From NCBI GenBank assembly GCA_029379385.1, contig CM055618.1:16097071-16161070 (forward strand): a stretch of 64,000 bases of DNA. The letters are read 5' to 3'. Source of the stretch: Quillaja saponaria. Lineage: Eukaryota; Streptophyta; Magnoliopsida; Fabales; Quillajaceae. A program made the translations under genes and the position numbers. How positions within the stretch are numbered: position 1 is the stretch's first letter; each line of letters starts with the position of its first letter. This document shows positions 12,400 to 25,400 of the stretch, piece by piece. The notes under the pieces were generated by a model. That model worked only from the letters and a program-made list of their open reading frames with translations. It did no database searches and was not told where the DNA came from.

Positions 12400-15300
12400 T
12401 AGAACATAATTATATTAATTATGTTTACACATAAAAATAATAATAATATAACTTAGTCAAGCAGTTAATACTTTTTTTTTTTTTTTTTTATACCGAATAC
12501 AAAAACTCTTAATGTATAAAAAAATACCACTTGAATTAATTCATACATTCTGTTTTTATGAAATCTTGAATTTGACTAGCTTTCCTATTCTTTGCTTATC
12601 TTTTTTATATAGTCATTAATTGGATTTTTATTTCCAAGAATAACTAAAAAGTAATAAATAAAAAATGAGAGAGAACAAAGGAAGTTATACCCATAATTTG
12701 AATTCTTAAAGAAATGAATCAAATTATTTTCAATCTTGAGAAAGAAAAATTAATTTGCATCATTGCATTTATACGAAAAGAAAGTTTTAGAGGATTTTTT
12801 TTTTTTTAAATGAAGTTATACAAATAATTTGAATCTATTAAGAAATGAATCAAATTATTTGCATGTTGGGAAATAAAATATTGTCATTTGGATCATTACA
12901 CGTACAGTAATAAAATAGAAGCTTCTTTCCAAAAAAATGAAATTTATGGTAAAGCAAATTTAAACTTATTTATAATAACAAAAGATTATTTCATATTGAA
13001 TCATGTCTATATGCACTTTTACACGTTTTACATGTACAATTTCACATTGAGTTGCATTATAAGTTAATCAAATTTAATTTGTAATTTTTTAATAATATTA
13101 TATTAAATCAAATTTTAATGAAATTATTCATTTTATCATAGAGGAAACCAGATCATTTTAATTGACAATGTATAATTTTGATCATTTTTTAAATATTTTT
13201 TCTCTCTTTTAAGAGTTTGAAGAGAAATTGAAATCGAATACATAATTTAAACTCTTATATCATATTATTTGTAATATAAATTATATTATTTTACACATTA
13301 AAATTAAAATTAGTCTTATTTTTTATTTTTTATCAACAAAAAAAAGAAAAGATGTGGTAAGAGAACCCAAAAAAAATAAAAATCAATGCTTTATTTTTTT
13401 TCATTATATTACTAATCATTAAGTTAATTAGGTTCTACATGATTTTGCTTGATTGGTTGTATGCGTATGAACAGCTCATCCACAGTCGCTGTTGCAGTTG
13501 GACGCATACTGGAGGCGCGTGGTGAATTGTCATATGTCGGAGAATGTATATAAAGAAAATAAATAAAGCGCAACTGACTTTCTTGCATTCTCGTTTACTT
13601 TTTTTTTCTTTTTTACAATTTAGTCTTTCTTTTATTTAAGAACTTTTAGTATTTATTTTTTGTAATAATAGAGAATTAAATTACTATTAACAAAAGGATA
13701 GAAATAATTTAATAAGTTGTTACCAAACTCGACTTAAAAGCTTGAACGAATAATAATAGAATTTAAATCTCTCAAAAAATAATCTCTGACTCGAACTTAT
13801 TCATGCAAATAGCACCTTAAATATTACCCAACACTTTAAACAAATATTATTTATTAATTAAAAATAGTAAAAATAATAGATTATATGTACGCTTGTCTTG
13901 CAATTCACATGATCATAACGGAAAAACTAAATACGTATAATTAATGCTTATAGTTAAATCAATAGTAGCTGTAGAATGAACTAATTTTACTATCATAGGG
14001 ATGAAATTGCTCCAAACTTTATTACTTTAGGCCCTAAAATTATGATCTGCTCAATATGTTTAGCTGTACCAATGTTATATTCTTTCTAATATGAATGGTT
14101 TTTTTTAACAAAAAGATGTGAATTTGACTTGAATCTTCTAAAACAACTAAAAATAATAATTAGTATAATCTTAACTATAAAATTGATGGTCAATTTCTTT
14201 ATTAAATTTTATTTTTATTTTTTACAACCATCCGTATAACTCTACTTAATTTAGCTACTACAATACTTTAAAGGGGTATATATTAATTTTTTTCAGATAA
14301 ATACAAATAATAATTTCTCATATTCGAATAAAATTTTACTGAACTATGATAGTTCAAGGTGTTAAAAATTGAATAAATAAATGATTTTTTAAGATTTTTT
14401 ATTTTGGTCAATTATAGCATTAATTGTTAGATCAGTATTAGGAGTGCGTGGGGTTGAACCAGGGTCTAGGAATGAGATGTATTAAATCCCAATACCAATC
14501 CGTTAGATGCACTGAAATTCATTTTACAAAACAATGATTAAGGAAAAAGGAATGCACTAGGGGTCTAAGAAATATAACTTTAGATTAATCAAAAAGCTAT
14601 AAAGACTCAAGATTTTTTTATAGACAAAATAAGACATGGGCCAATTAACTTTTAGGCTAGCTTACAACTAAACTTGAAAAGCAAATGCCAACTGCCAAGT
14701 ATGGTTTAGTGAAAGTGTTGTTGTTCCCCATGAAGATAATGGTATAGACTATAGAGTTCTTAGGTTGTAAAGCGAACTCTTCATCTAATCTCCAATGATG
14801 TTGATAGCTTTTGTCATGTGCATGAAAATTCAAAAGCCTATAAAAATCACACTCTAATGACTAATATTATGATACATGTATAGGTTAGTGTGACTCAATT
14901 ATAGCACATTTACTTAGGACTTGTTTGGCTTTTTAATAGGGGAACCGACACGTCTGTTCTACTCTATAAGCTACTTTCTTTTGCTTGGTTCACGTGGCTC
15001 GCTATAAGAAAGAGATGGGCAAAGTTAAATTATCATGGCCTATCTGTCGGCAAAAGCAGCTTCACACTTATTCCAGGGTGATCCTACTTTTAGATGAATA
15101 TGTAGGCCCAATTTAAGGCCCATTAAAGAATGTGGGCATCAAGACTAAAGATCCTACTTCTACCAAAAATGAGGCCTATTGGAGAAGTTGGGCCCAATAT
15201 CATCACCCAATAGTGTTAACCTTGTCACACTGCCAAAGGCCGGCCTATTTATTGCATTAAACTTGCAATTCATTGGAGAATTATTAAGGGAATGTATTGT

Positions 15301-15980
15301 TCCTATTTTGGAATTGAAAACGATTGTTGTGCAAAATCAGAAAAATAATAATGATGTTTGCTATTAAAATTTCAACAAAATAAATATTTTTTATTTTTTT
15401 AAGAGTATTCTCACACTATATAGTTGTGAGTCTAATCTTATTTTTGCAAGAATATTCTGACACTATAGTTGTGAGTCTAATTTCTTATATAATCATTTAC
15501 CATCTTAAAATAAGCGGTCATAAAATTTTAATATTAGATCATCTCTAAAATTATAATTTACTTATCACTGTTACTAAACACTTTTGAGTACAAAATAAAT
15601 ATTTTTGCCTTCAATTTCATCTTATATCTTTTAAAACATATAACTTAAAATATAAATTTTTCGCTCCATATAAGTTGTGTTACAAAAAAAAACTAAATAA
15701 AAGTAAATGTCGCCAATTGCTTTTTCTTTTTCTTTTTAATAAAATGGCGTATAGTATATCTTTCTTTCTTTATCAATATTGAAGTATTTGATATTCAATT
15801 ATTTGGTAAACGTAAGAGATTCAATTGGATAAGATAATGAAATGACAGCTTGTGAAGCTTTTATAGTATGATATTAAAGTAATAATATTAAATTTTTCAT
15901 TAAAGGTATTCATATCTTGGATGATTGAGAACTAGTATTATTATTTGGTCTAAAACCAGAAAATTTAATGTTTTTCCATA
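12400..15980. other. AT-rich spacer, no gene seen
   Basis: Very AT-rich with many homopolymer runs and no exon-like frame. Two patches are less AT-rich: 13470-13560 and 14930-15270. The second contains several GGCCCA/TGGGCC elements and is described in the findings. No intact transposon, terminal repeat or RNA gene was recognised. Confidence 0.5.
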
Positions 15981-16070
15981 AAGTATGAAGCAAATTCTTT
16001 CGGTGCTTCCACGTTAGCTCATCAGTATCTCACAGACCAACTTCTGGGTCCCGCAGCAATATGTTAATGC

Positions 16071-16076
16071 CACGTG
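16071..16076. promoter_or_regulatory. G-box CACGTG, distal
   Basis: Perfect palindromic CACGTG 371 bp before the ATG of the tomosyn-like gene. G-boxes bind plant bZIP and bHLH factors; use here is inferred from position only. Confidence 0.45.
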
Positions 16077-16209
16077 TTAAATCCCAACTTGACCAAACGG
16101 GTCCCAGTTTCATTTCTTTCTTTTTCTTTCCAGTCCTTCTGTTTTATTACCTTTTGTTGATTTGAAGAGTGAAGACGAAGTCAAATAGTCAAATAAACGT
16201 TTCAATCAC

Positions 16210-16215
16210 CACGTG
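16210..16215. promoter_or_regulatory. G-box / ABRE-like CACGTGTC
   Basis: Second CACGTG, in the context CCACGTGTCC, 232 bp before the tomosyn-like ATG. The CACGTGTC form is the core of many abscisic-acid response elements. It sits shortly upstream of a TATA-like stretch (tttttttataaatc, about 16243-16257), which suggests a promoter element. Confidence 0.5.
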
Positions 16216-16446
16216 TCCTCATCTTCTAATCCTAACCGTTTAATTTTTTTATAAATCTGGCACCCCCTGTTGTCCTTACCAAAGACAAAGAAACTGTAAT
16301 CAACCGCTCCGCTACTAAGCACTAAACAACGCTTTCTGTTCGGTTATCTCAAAGCACATTTTCTCAGTCTCTCTCTCTTTCTTTCTTTCAATCTTCATCG
16401 TCTTCAAGAATTGAATCTCTCGTGTGAGAATTCGAGTTGCAGATCA

Positions 16447-19400
16447 ATGTTCGTGAAGAAACTGGTTGAGAAGGCTTCGAAGAAGGTACGCGACTCAAGC
16501 TGATGGATCTGTTTCTTCTTTCTCTTAATTTGAAACCTGTCGAACAATGTCTGTGCTTCGCTGCGATCGTTTAGTTCAATTTTTTCAACTAAAAATCTCT
16601 GCATCAATATGAGTTTGAATTGAATTTTCTTGATCAGAATCCCATTATGTTTCGTGGAATTTGGATATTTTACTTTTACTTTTACTCTTTAGTTTTTTGT
16701 TACCGAAGATTGATCTGAGCTTTTGAATTTGAAGACTATCCAACAATGTCTAAGCTTCGCTGCGATCATTTTGTGAAAATTTTCAGCTAAAGAATTCTGC
16801 ATCGAGATGAGTTTGAATTAAGTTTTCATGATCAAGATCTCTTTATGTTTCACCGAATTTCGATTTTATTAATTTTATTTTTAATTACTGAAGTTTGACC
16901 TTTGCTTTTGAATTAGAATTATCCTTTATTTGATGATCCTCTGTGGAAATAGTTATTTTTTTATAGCATATCGATCCTTGCTTCCTGAAATTTTGAATCC
17001 TGCTTCTTATAATAATAGATTATATTATAGATCAATAGAAGGCTTGCTTTGATAGCTGAAAAGTATAATTTGGTTACTATGTTGGATTCTATCTGTGACT
17101 CAGAATGCAATTATAATCTATAGTGATTATTGCATGGTAATTTTAGTCCTTTTCTGTTTAGCTGGATTTTTTAAATAGTAAAAGTAAATACTAATGCAAA
17201 TAGTCTGAGATATACGGTGGAATAAAGTGTGGAGCATTGCATATCTTTAGAATGTGATTAAGCATGGGCTCGCATGATTTTGATTTATTTTTTTCAATCG
17301 AGATTACTTTCCGAGAGATTAATACAAAAAGATCGGATTACTTGTTTTTTTTTTTTTTTTTTTTTTTTTTTTTGATGATTTTTATTTATTTTTTTCAAAC
17401 TAGATTTTCTCTTATACTGTTGGGGAGTAGTTTTTTTTTTTTTAATTTTTATTTTAACCATGTATTGAGTAGTATTTAATGATTCCAAAATGGTCTATGG
17501 AGTGAGAATAAGAGAAAAAAAAAGAAAAAAGTGTCTTATCCATTTTGATATAAAGTGTAAGGACTTAAAAAGTCAATTGTCGGTTATTAAGTGAAATAAT
17601 GACAATATTAAGTAGAAAACCCAAACATATTCTTTAGATTTATGAGCAAAAACGAGAGAATCCATGTGATGACCTAATGGTCGGTGGTATTTTAATTACG
17701 ACGGATCTCACGGGACCCATACAATAAAGTCAGGCTACTTGCGTTTAGACTCGAGACGGTACAAGGAGATGGTATGGGGGATGGAATTACGGATCCATGT
17801 TAGTGATCGGTATGTCTGTAGAGCCCACAATAAAACAAGGTCCGAGCCTAGAGAGAATCCCAGGTCGTCCTTTATTTTATAAATTTTTTTAAGAATTCTC
17901 GGTTTCCTTTTTCTCTTTTTTTTTTTTTTGCTAAGCTATTTTTTGTTTACCAAATATATTTAATGATAACCGATTGTGAGGATTAGTTGAGAAATAAGTG
18001 CAACATGAGTTTAACTGTATCAGATACCAGTAATCTGTGTATTATCAAGTTTATACATTGGAACAAGTGGCAATAGCAAATTTAGATAAGTGCGCTAGAA
18101 TGTTGTAGAGTAGTTGGTTTAAGCTTTTGATAGGATTTGCATGCAGCCTGGAGGAAATGGTCCTGAGTTGAAAGCTAGCGATGTCGACCCACGTTTGGTC
18201 TTTCATTATGGGATTCCATCGGGTGGTGCCAAGTTCGCTTATGACAACATTCAAAAGATACTTGCTCTTTCTACAAAGTATGTCCCCCTTGCCATTAAAA
18301 TCTCGAACAAACTTATGTTTGCTCCAAATCGCAGTCACACCCCTTTAAGTACTCTGCTGGTTGTGTCAAATTGTTATAAATCTTCATAAGCAGGTATTCT
18401 TATACTTATTTTGTTTCATTCTTTACAGGGATGGCAGGATTAAATTATTTGGAAAAGATAACACACAAGCTGTACTTGAATCCAGCGAGGCGGTGCCCAG
18501 CAAGTTTTTACAGGTTCTATATGTTCATGGAATGTGGTTGATATTCTTGTTGTCTTGACAAAATTTCTGATAACATAAATTTTTTTATGCAGTTCATCGA
18601 GAACCAAGGCATCCTTTTAAATGTGACTTATAGTAACCATATTGAGGCAAGTAATAGCAACAGTCGTCCTCTTTCTATATTTTACATTCTGTCCTTCTTC
18701 TCTATGTATATAGCTAGGTAAGGCAGTTCAATCTATGAACACCTTCATAGCATTAAAATTCACCATTTAGCTATGTTCCTGTAATCATGTTATTTGTTCT
18801 CTTTATGGAGATTGATTGTTTGAGGTTTTTATAAATTAGGTCTGGGACATAGACAAGAAGCTATTGTCCGATGTGCATATTTGCGAGGAAGAAATTACTT
18901 CTTTTACAGTCATTCAGTATAGCCTCTGTATGTAAGTAATATGTCAGCTTAAAAATGAGCACTAGAAGATATTTTTATGCATCCTCTTCAAGTAAGTTAT
19001 GGGGGTAATGTATGCATTGGCAGGTACATTGGGGATTCTGCTGGTAATATTTCAGTTTTGAAGCTTGACCAAGAACCATGTCATATTGTACAGATGAAGT
19101 ACACTATACCTCTCTCAGCTTCTCATGGTGTGATTTATTTTACCTTTTCTTTCTCTAACTAGTTGCTTCTCAATTGTTCATGCTATTACTGTTCTCAGTA
19201 CATATTGATGACTGATTAAAGTTTAAATAACACGGAGAGGGGGGGGGGGGGTGTGCGGCGCAGCGGGTACACTACTAGTTGAAGCACCATGTTTATTTCA
19301 TATGGTACTACTAGTGGTCTATAAGTTGTTTCACTATTAGAAGAATTGCCTATAAATACTTGATCTCTTGTAAGATGCTTTCTCTTTTTTTCTTTTTTTC

Positions 19401-22400
19401 TCCCTCCCCTTTTTTGTCCTTCTAAAAGTACCTCTCAGCCTTATGTAAGCTGATCAATTGTATTGTTTAGGCAACCCAAGCGAAGTTTCTGATGATACTG
19501 CTGTGATGCATGTTTTGCCTCAACCAACAGCTGAAAGTAAGAGGTGGATTACCTGAACTAGTCTTTTTATATTGTGGTCACTTACCAATTTGATACTTCT
19601 TTTCCTGATTGTGTGTGATTTATGAATCTACGTTTTTCCTTCTGTTATCTGTTCCAATGCAGGGTTCTCATAATCTTAAGAAATGGCCAAATTACACTAT
19701 GGGATATTCCAGAGAGCAAATCTATATTCAGAACTGGGGGAAATATTTTGCAGTCACTAAATCATGAAACAAAGAAAGTGACTTCTGCATGCTGGGCATG
19801 TCCTTTTGGAAGTAAAGTGGTTGTTGGGTATAGCAATGGAGAAATTTTAATCTGGACCATCCCTTCTCTAAATATAGGAGCTGGTTCAGCATCTGAATTT
19901 AGCATTCAAAATAATCCAGCATCCAAACTAAACCTAGGGTATAAATCAGATAAAATCTCTATAGGGTCAATTAAATGGGTTTATGCAGATGCAAAGGCAA
20001 GTAGATTGTATGTTACCGGAGCCTCCGACTATGCATCTTCAAATCTGTTGCAGGTTTGGATGTTTTTATATGATCATTATTGAAAGTTTTTCTAATATAT
20101 CTGTTTGAATTTTTTTCTTACAAAAAAGAAAAGTCTCATGCAGCAGTATGATAACATTTTAACTTTTCATATTGCACTACTAGATCTTCTGATCGATTTT
20201 TATTTAGTTTCTTTTTCTCTTTTCTTTTTGCTTAAGAGGATGTTGTATCCTCCACTTCACACTCTCCTCTTCTTTCCTAAAAATTTGTTCTTCATATAAA
20301 AGAAATAATGTTTGTTTCATCTTCTTGACAATGAACTATTTGTAACTGCTGGGAATTTTTTTATTTTTTAGTTTATATAAGTTAATATAAACCCAACTTT
20401 TGTACTCCTATACTCTTTTCTGATATTCGACTATTTTACCAGATTTGGTACAATGATCTCAACATTGGAAAAGGAATGCATAGTTCAATTATATCTATGC
20501 CTGTTGCACTATGTACTTGAACAGCAACTAGATTGACTTCTATCTGTAACATAACTATCTAAATTTTCTCTGCTAATTCTTTCTTCATGTGATTTTTGGA
20601 TCTTGAGCTCATGTCATTTCCTGACTGTGCGAGACAGGTAATATTGTTGAATGAGCATACTGACTCTCGGACTGTAAAGTTAGGGCTTCATTTGTCTGAG
20701 TGTTGCATTGACATTGAGATCATATCAACTTCCAGTGAGCAGAGCAAGCACAAACAAGAATCTTTGCTTTTGCTGGGGAAATCGGGACACATATATGTGT
20801 ATGATGATTGTTTCATTGAGAAGTATCTTTTGCAATCCCAATCTAGGTCCACACTGTCACTACCAAAGGAAGTCGTTGTGAAGGTGCCATTCACAGATTC
20901 AAGCATCACAGTATCAAAATTTGTCACAGACATTCCCGGCATGGTAAAACCAGAAGATGAGGTAATTCTAAATTGAACTACACACTCACCCTCATTCTTT
21001 TGTTTGACACAGATTCATAATGTGACTATTCTGTAGAATTACTATCTTAGCCTTGTCTTTTCTCTTGTGACATAGGACTACATTATGCTGGCGAAAAACT
21101 ATCCTCCACTTTTTCCAGTTGAGACAAAACAAAAAGATGGACCAAACCTGAACTCTTCCAAATTCAGTGGATTTTCGAGGCTTAAAAACTTATACATAAC
21201 TGGACACAGCAATGGGGCCATAATTTTCTGGGATGCATCGTCTCCTTTCTTCACTCCAGTTTTACAATTGAATCAACAGGTAATATCTTATCAATATCAT
21301 ACACTGTTTATATTGTGTTTTCAACTGGTCTTCTTCTTGAGCAGAAATGAACTATTACTTAGTTGCTTTATTAGAATTGAGTATTTCCTATCCCAATCCC
21401 ACTGGCGGACATGTCCTGCTTATACTATTAACTTGGACAAAACTGTATCGTGTCATTTATTTAAAGGTATTATCACAAGTAAAGCTAGAGATGAATACTC
21501 TTTCTGACGTGATATGAAAGTTCTTTTACTGTACTGGCTAACCAAGTGTGCTGGTGTGAGAAGACATGTGCTGGGTATCTAAGTCTGTTACTAAGCAACC
21601 TATCTGGGTAATAAACTTAAAAGGACTCATTACTCCCTATGCATAACATGGTGTTTCCCCTTGGATCATTCAAGTTGAAGCAAGTTATATGAGGATATTT
21701 CTACTGTAAATAATTATTTCTACTGTTGTGCTTATTTATTTTTTCTTTTTTTAATAATACTTTTATGCAGAGTGAGGATGACTTTTCTTTGAGTGGCATA
21801 GCTCTGACGGCATTGTATTTCAATAGCACTTCTCCTCTTCTTGTTTCTGGAGATCAGAGTGGACTGGTAAACTGCTGATGGTTTATTAGGTGTAAATATT
21901 GATCCTTTTTTTTCTTGGAGGAAATTTTTAATATGTTTAACATAAACACAATTTGCAGGTACGCATCTTTAAATTTAAACCTGAGCCTTTTGTTACAGAG
22001 AACAGCTTCATGTCTCTCCCTGGTATTATTAAGCAGACGACTGTGGTCAAAAAGCTGTCTTGTTGCTTTCATTTCAACTAGTAATTTGCCCCTGCACATT
22101 CTAGTCTAAAAGTTACTTGGATGATTATTCATTTTTTACAGGAAGTACAAAGAAAGGAAACAGCCACATCATCCGTAGTGTTAAACTTATAAAGACTAAC
22201 GGTGCTGTGCTTTCACTGGACATAGGCCACAGCTTAAAGCATCTTGCCGTTGGTTCCGATCAAGGATATGTGAGCTAAACTTGCTTTCAGATTTCAATAT
22301 TTATTGCATTTATTCCTAATTTTTAAAGCTAAATGAAGTTTATGTATTACTTGACAATTTTTAGTTACCAGAGACTCATTGATATATTTGAATTTGAACT

Positions 22401-25400
22401 TAAACTACCTCAAAGTTTAAAACCTAAAAGCTATTTTTCCTGAAAATAGCACGCTTCAGTTTCTTTTTCTTATGTAACAAGAGATGGACATGTCACTGGT
22501 TATACTTATAGCTCATTATGTTAATATGAGTGTATCCTAAACTTGTATATTTTCCACTAAAGACATTAGCAATAGAAAAGTTGCTTAGGAGGGTAATAAA
22601 GCAAAAGAAGTCACGTATAATTTTTTTTCCCTATTTAAAAAGCAATTTGCTAGTCAGTTTGAGACCTAACATCCTGTCTTCCACTCTATCCTTCCTGGGC
22701 CCCAACAATATTAGCTTATGGTGGAAGAATGATTCTAGTCTATCCCACAATTTTTTTTTCAAAGCATTGGCAATGTATAGTACATTCTATTACTTTATTT
22801 TTGTAGTTATTTCTTCACTATCATATTTGTATGAACTGATCTTCCTTTAATATATGTCTAACTCATTATGTCACAGGTTTCAGTGATTGATATAGAAGAG
22901 TCCACTGTAATATATGTCTAACTCATTATGTCACAGGTTTCAGTGATTGATATAGAAGAGTCCACTGTGTTATATCAGAAGCTTGTAGCAAGTGAAATTT
23001 GTACAGGTATCATCTCTCTGCAGTTTCAAACCTGCAGTTTGCACGGATTTGAGAAGAACATTTTAGCAGTTGCAACAAAGGACTCATCTGTCTTGGCCCT
23101 AGATAGTGATACTGGAAACACAGTGAGCACTAGCACTGTTCATCCTAAGAAACCCTCTAAAGCTCTTTTTATGCAGATCTTGGGTAAGTGCTGCTGAGTT
23201 CAGGTTTCACAGTTGACACAATGATCAATAACTAAAATTTTATTTGGCATTGGGGACCTGAACAACTATCTTATTTATATCAGTCAATTGTTTTCAACAA
23301 AACTGAAGAATCTGATTGAAAAGATCATGTTATGTTCTACAGATGAGCAGGGTACACCTCTTAAAGCATCAAGTACAAAACACGGTCTTGACTTGAGCAA
23401 AGGGAATCCTGATGAGGATGTGACAGCAAAGAATTTGTTTCTATTGCTATGTTCTGAGAAAGCTTTGTATGTTTATTCTTTAGTGCATGTTGTTCAGGTA
23501 ACATTGGTTTTTCATATGCAGTTTCATGAAATAAAGACTATGTTATCTGGTACCTTCTGTTAACCTTTTTCTTTTTATCTCAGGGAGTGAAAAAGGTTCT
23601 TCACAAGAAGAAATTTCAATCCTCCTCTTGTTGTTGGGCATCCACATTTTATAGCCTTTATGGTGCTGGCCTTATACTCCTTTTCACTAGTGGAAAAGTT
23701 GAATTAAGGTGCTATTAACTTATATTAAGAGCTGATCATTGTATATTAAAATGATGAGTATGAAGCTTTAAGTTTGAAATTTTTGCTTTTGAATAAGATA
23801 TTGATATCCACATCCACTAGATTGAAATTTCGAGGCTTCAACTGCATCCTACTTCAAAACAGAGGATTATATTATTGTTAGCCATATAATGCACTTGTCC
23901 ATGGTTGGATAACACCAGTCCCAATGCATTGTGCCAAATGAACATGCAATAAGTGCTTTGTGTCAAGCAGATAATAGGGTGAAACTTAAAAAAGTTTATT
24001 TGTATGACTGAGGACAGTAGATGATAGATCATCTTAGGAGATGAAGGAATGTACTAAAAGGTTGATTGGTTGTCTAGCAGATACTTGTGATCTGGTTCTT
24101 TTAAGTAACCTGTTTGAAGCTGATGCTCCATTCCCAATATTCTTTCTTGTAGAAGACAACAACTTATTACTCAGTCAAGAAAGAACAGTTGAGTTCATAA
24201 GGGATTTGAAAATAGAACTTTGATCACTCAGTTTTTCAATTTCATGTTATGTGCTCAATTGTGTAGTTGTGAGCGATTGAATTCCTATTTACCGAAGATT
24301 TATTTGCTAATGATTAGGTCCTTGCCAGACTTATCCTTAATACTGGAGACTTCAATCAGAGGTTTCACATATTCTACTCCGAAATCAAACACTTTTTCTG
24401 ATAGCCAGATATGCTGTTCATCAGAAGGAGATATTGTTTTGGTATGACAGCATACTCAGTAGTACAAAAGTTTGCTTCAGAACCACTTTCTGGCAGTCAG
24501 AAATTTGGATCAACCTTTTACTTATTCTTTTTGCAGGTGAATGGAGACCAGGAAATTTTTGTTGTCTCAGTGTTGATCCAAAAGAATATTTTTAGGTAAA
24601 CAGTTCCCCGCATATAATTTTGGTAACTTATGGCAATCTTTTCTTTTCTTTCAGTTCTTTACACATTACTATTTCAAAAAATCTGCGGCTTTGGAAAAGA
24701 ACATTCTCAACTGGAGAAAGAGATTCCCTGATTTTGTTTGAGCTTTTCTGCGGCTAGAAGGATAGAGAGAATTTATTTAGTTTTAATTGATAAAAAGAAA
24801 CACCTAGTGCCATCATTTAATTATTTTAAAGTCATTTTAGGGTTTTGGATTCTGTCAGCTGCATCTACAATGATAGGCTGCTTTCGCAAGAAGGGCTTGT
24901 GCCTGGACCTATTATCCATAAGGAAAAGAAAAAGGTAGGTAGTACTTTAATTATTTGAAAACTCACTCTGTCTATAACCCTTGCAACTAAGGTTTTGAAC
25001 AAATATGGCTTCTTGCATTTGCCAGGGTATATTTAGCTCTGTTATCAAGGACATCACTGGCAGTAAAGCAAAGCATGCGCCTAACATGGAAACAGAAGAT
25101 ACTAAAGAAACTTTGAAAGAACTTCCAGTGATCTTTTCAAATGATAATTTTCCATCTAGTCATGGTGAGAATAAAGATAGCCCGGCCATGGATGAGGATG
25201 AGATTGAATTGGACATAGGTATGTCATGTGTATGTTTTACCTACATATACTAATGGAGAAAATTTTGTGATTGGAGCTGCTTGTATATGAATTTACATAG
25301 ACTGTTTCAGTAGTGGACTGACTTTGGTAGTCAAGAAACCATATTACAAAAAATCTACTTCTCGATCATTCTGTAGTTTATATGTTTTGCAGCAAGTTCT

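Noticed and set aside
18051..18338. Minus-strand ORF of 95 codons over the tomosyn-like exon 2
   Set aside because: Antisense shadow of a real exon with conserved protein sequence on the plus strand.
24041..24223. 60-codon plus-strand ORF within a tomosyn-like intron
   Set aside because: Inclusion would break the frame between exons 16 and 17, and no relative shows such a segment.
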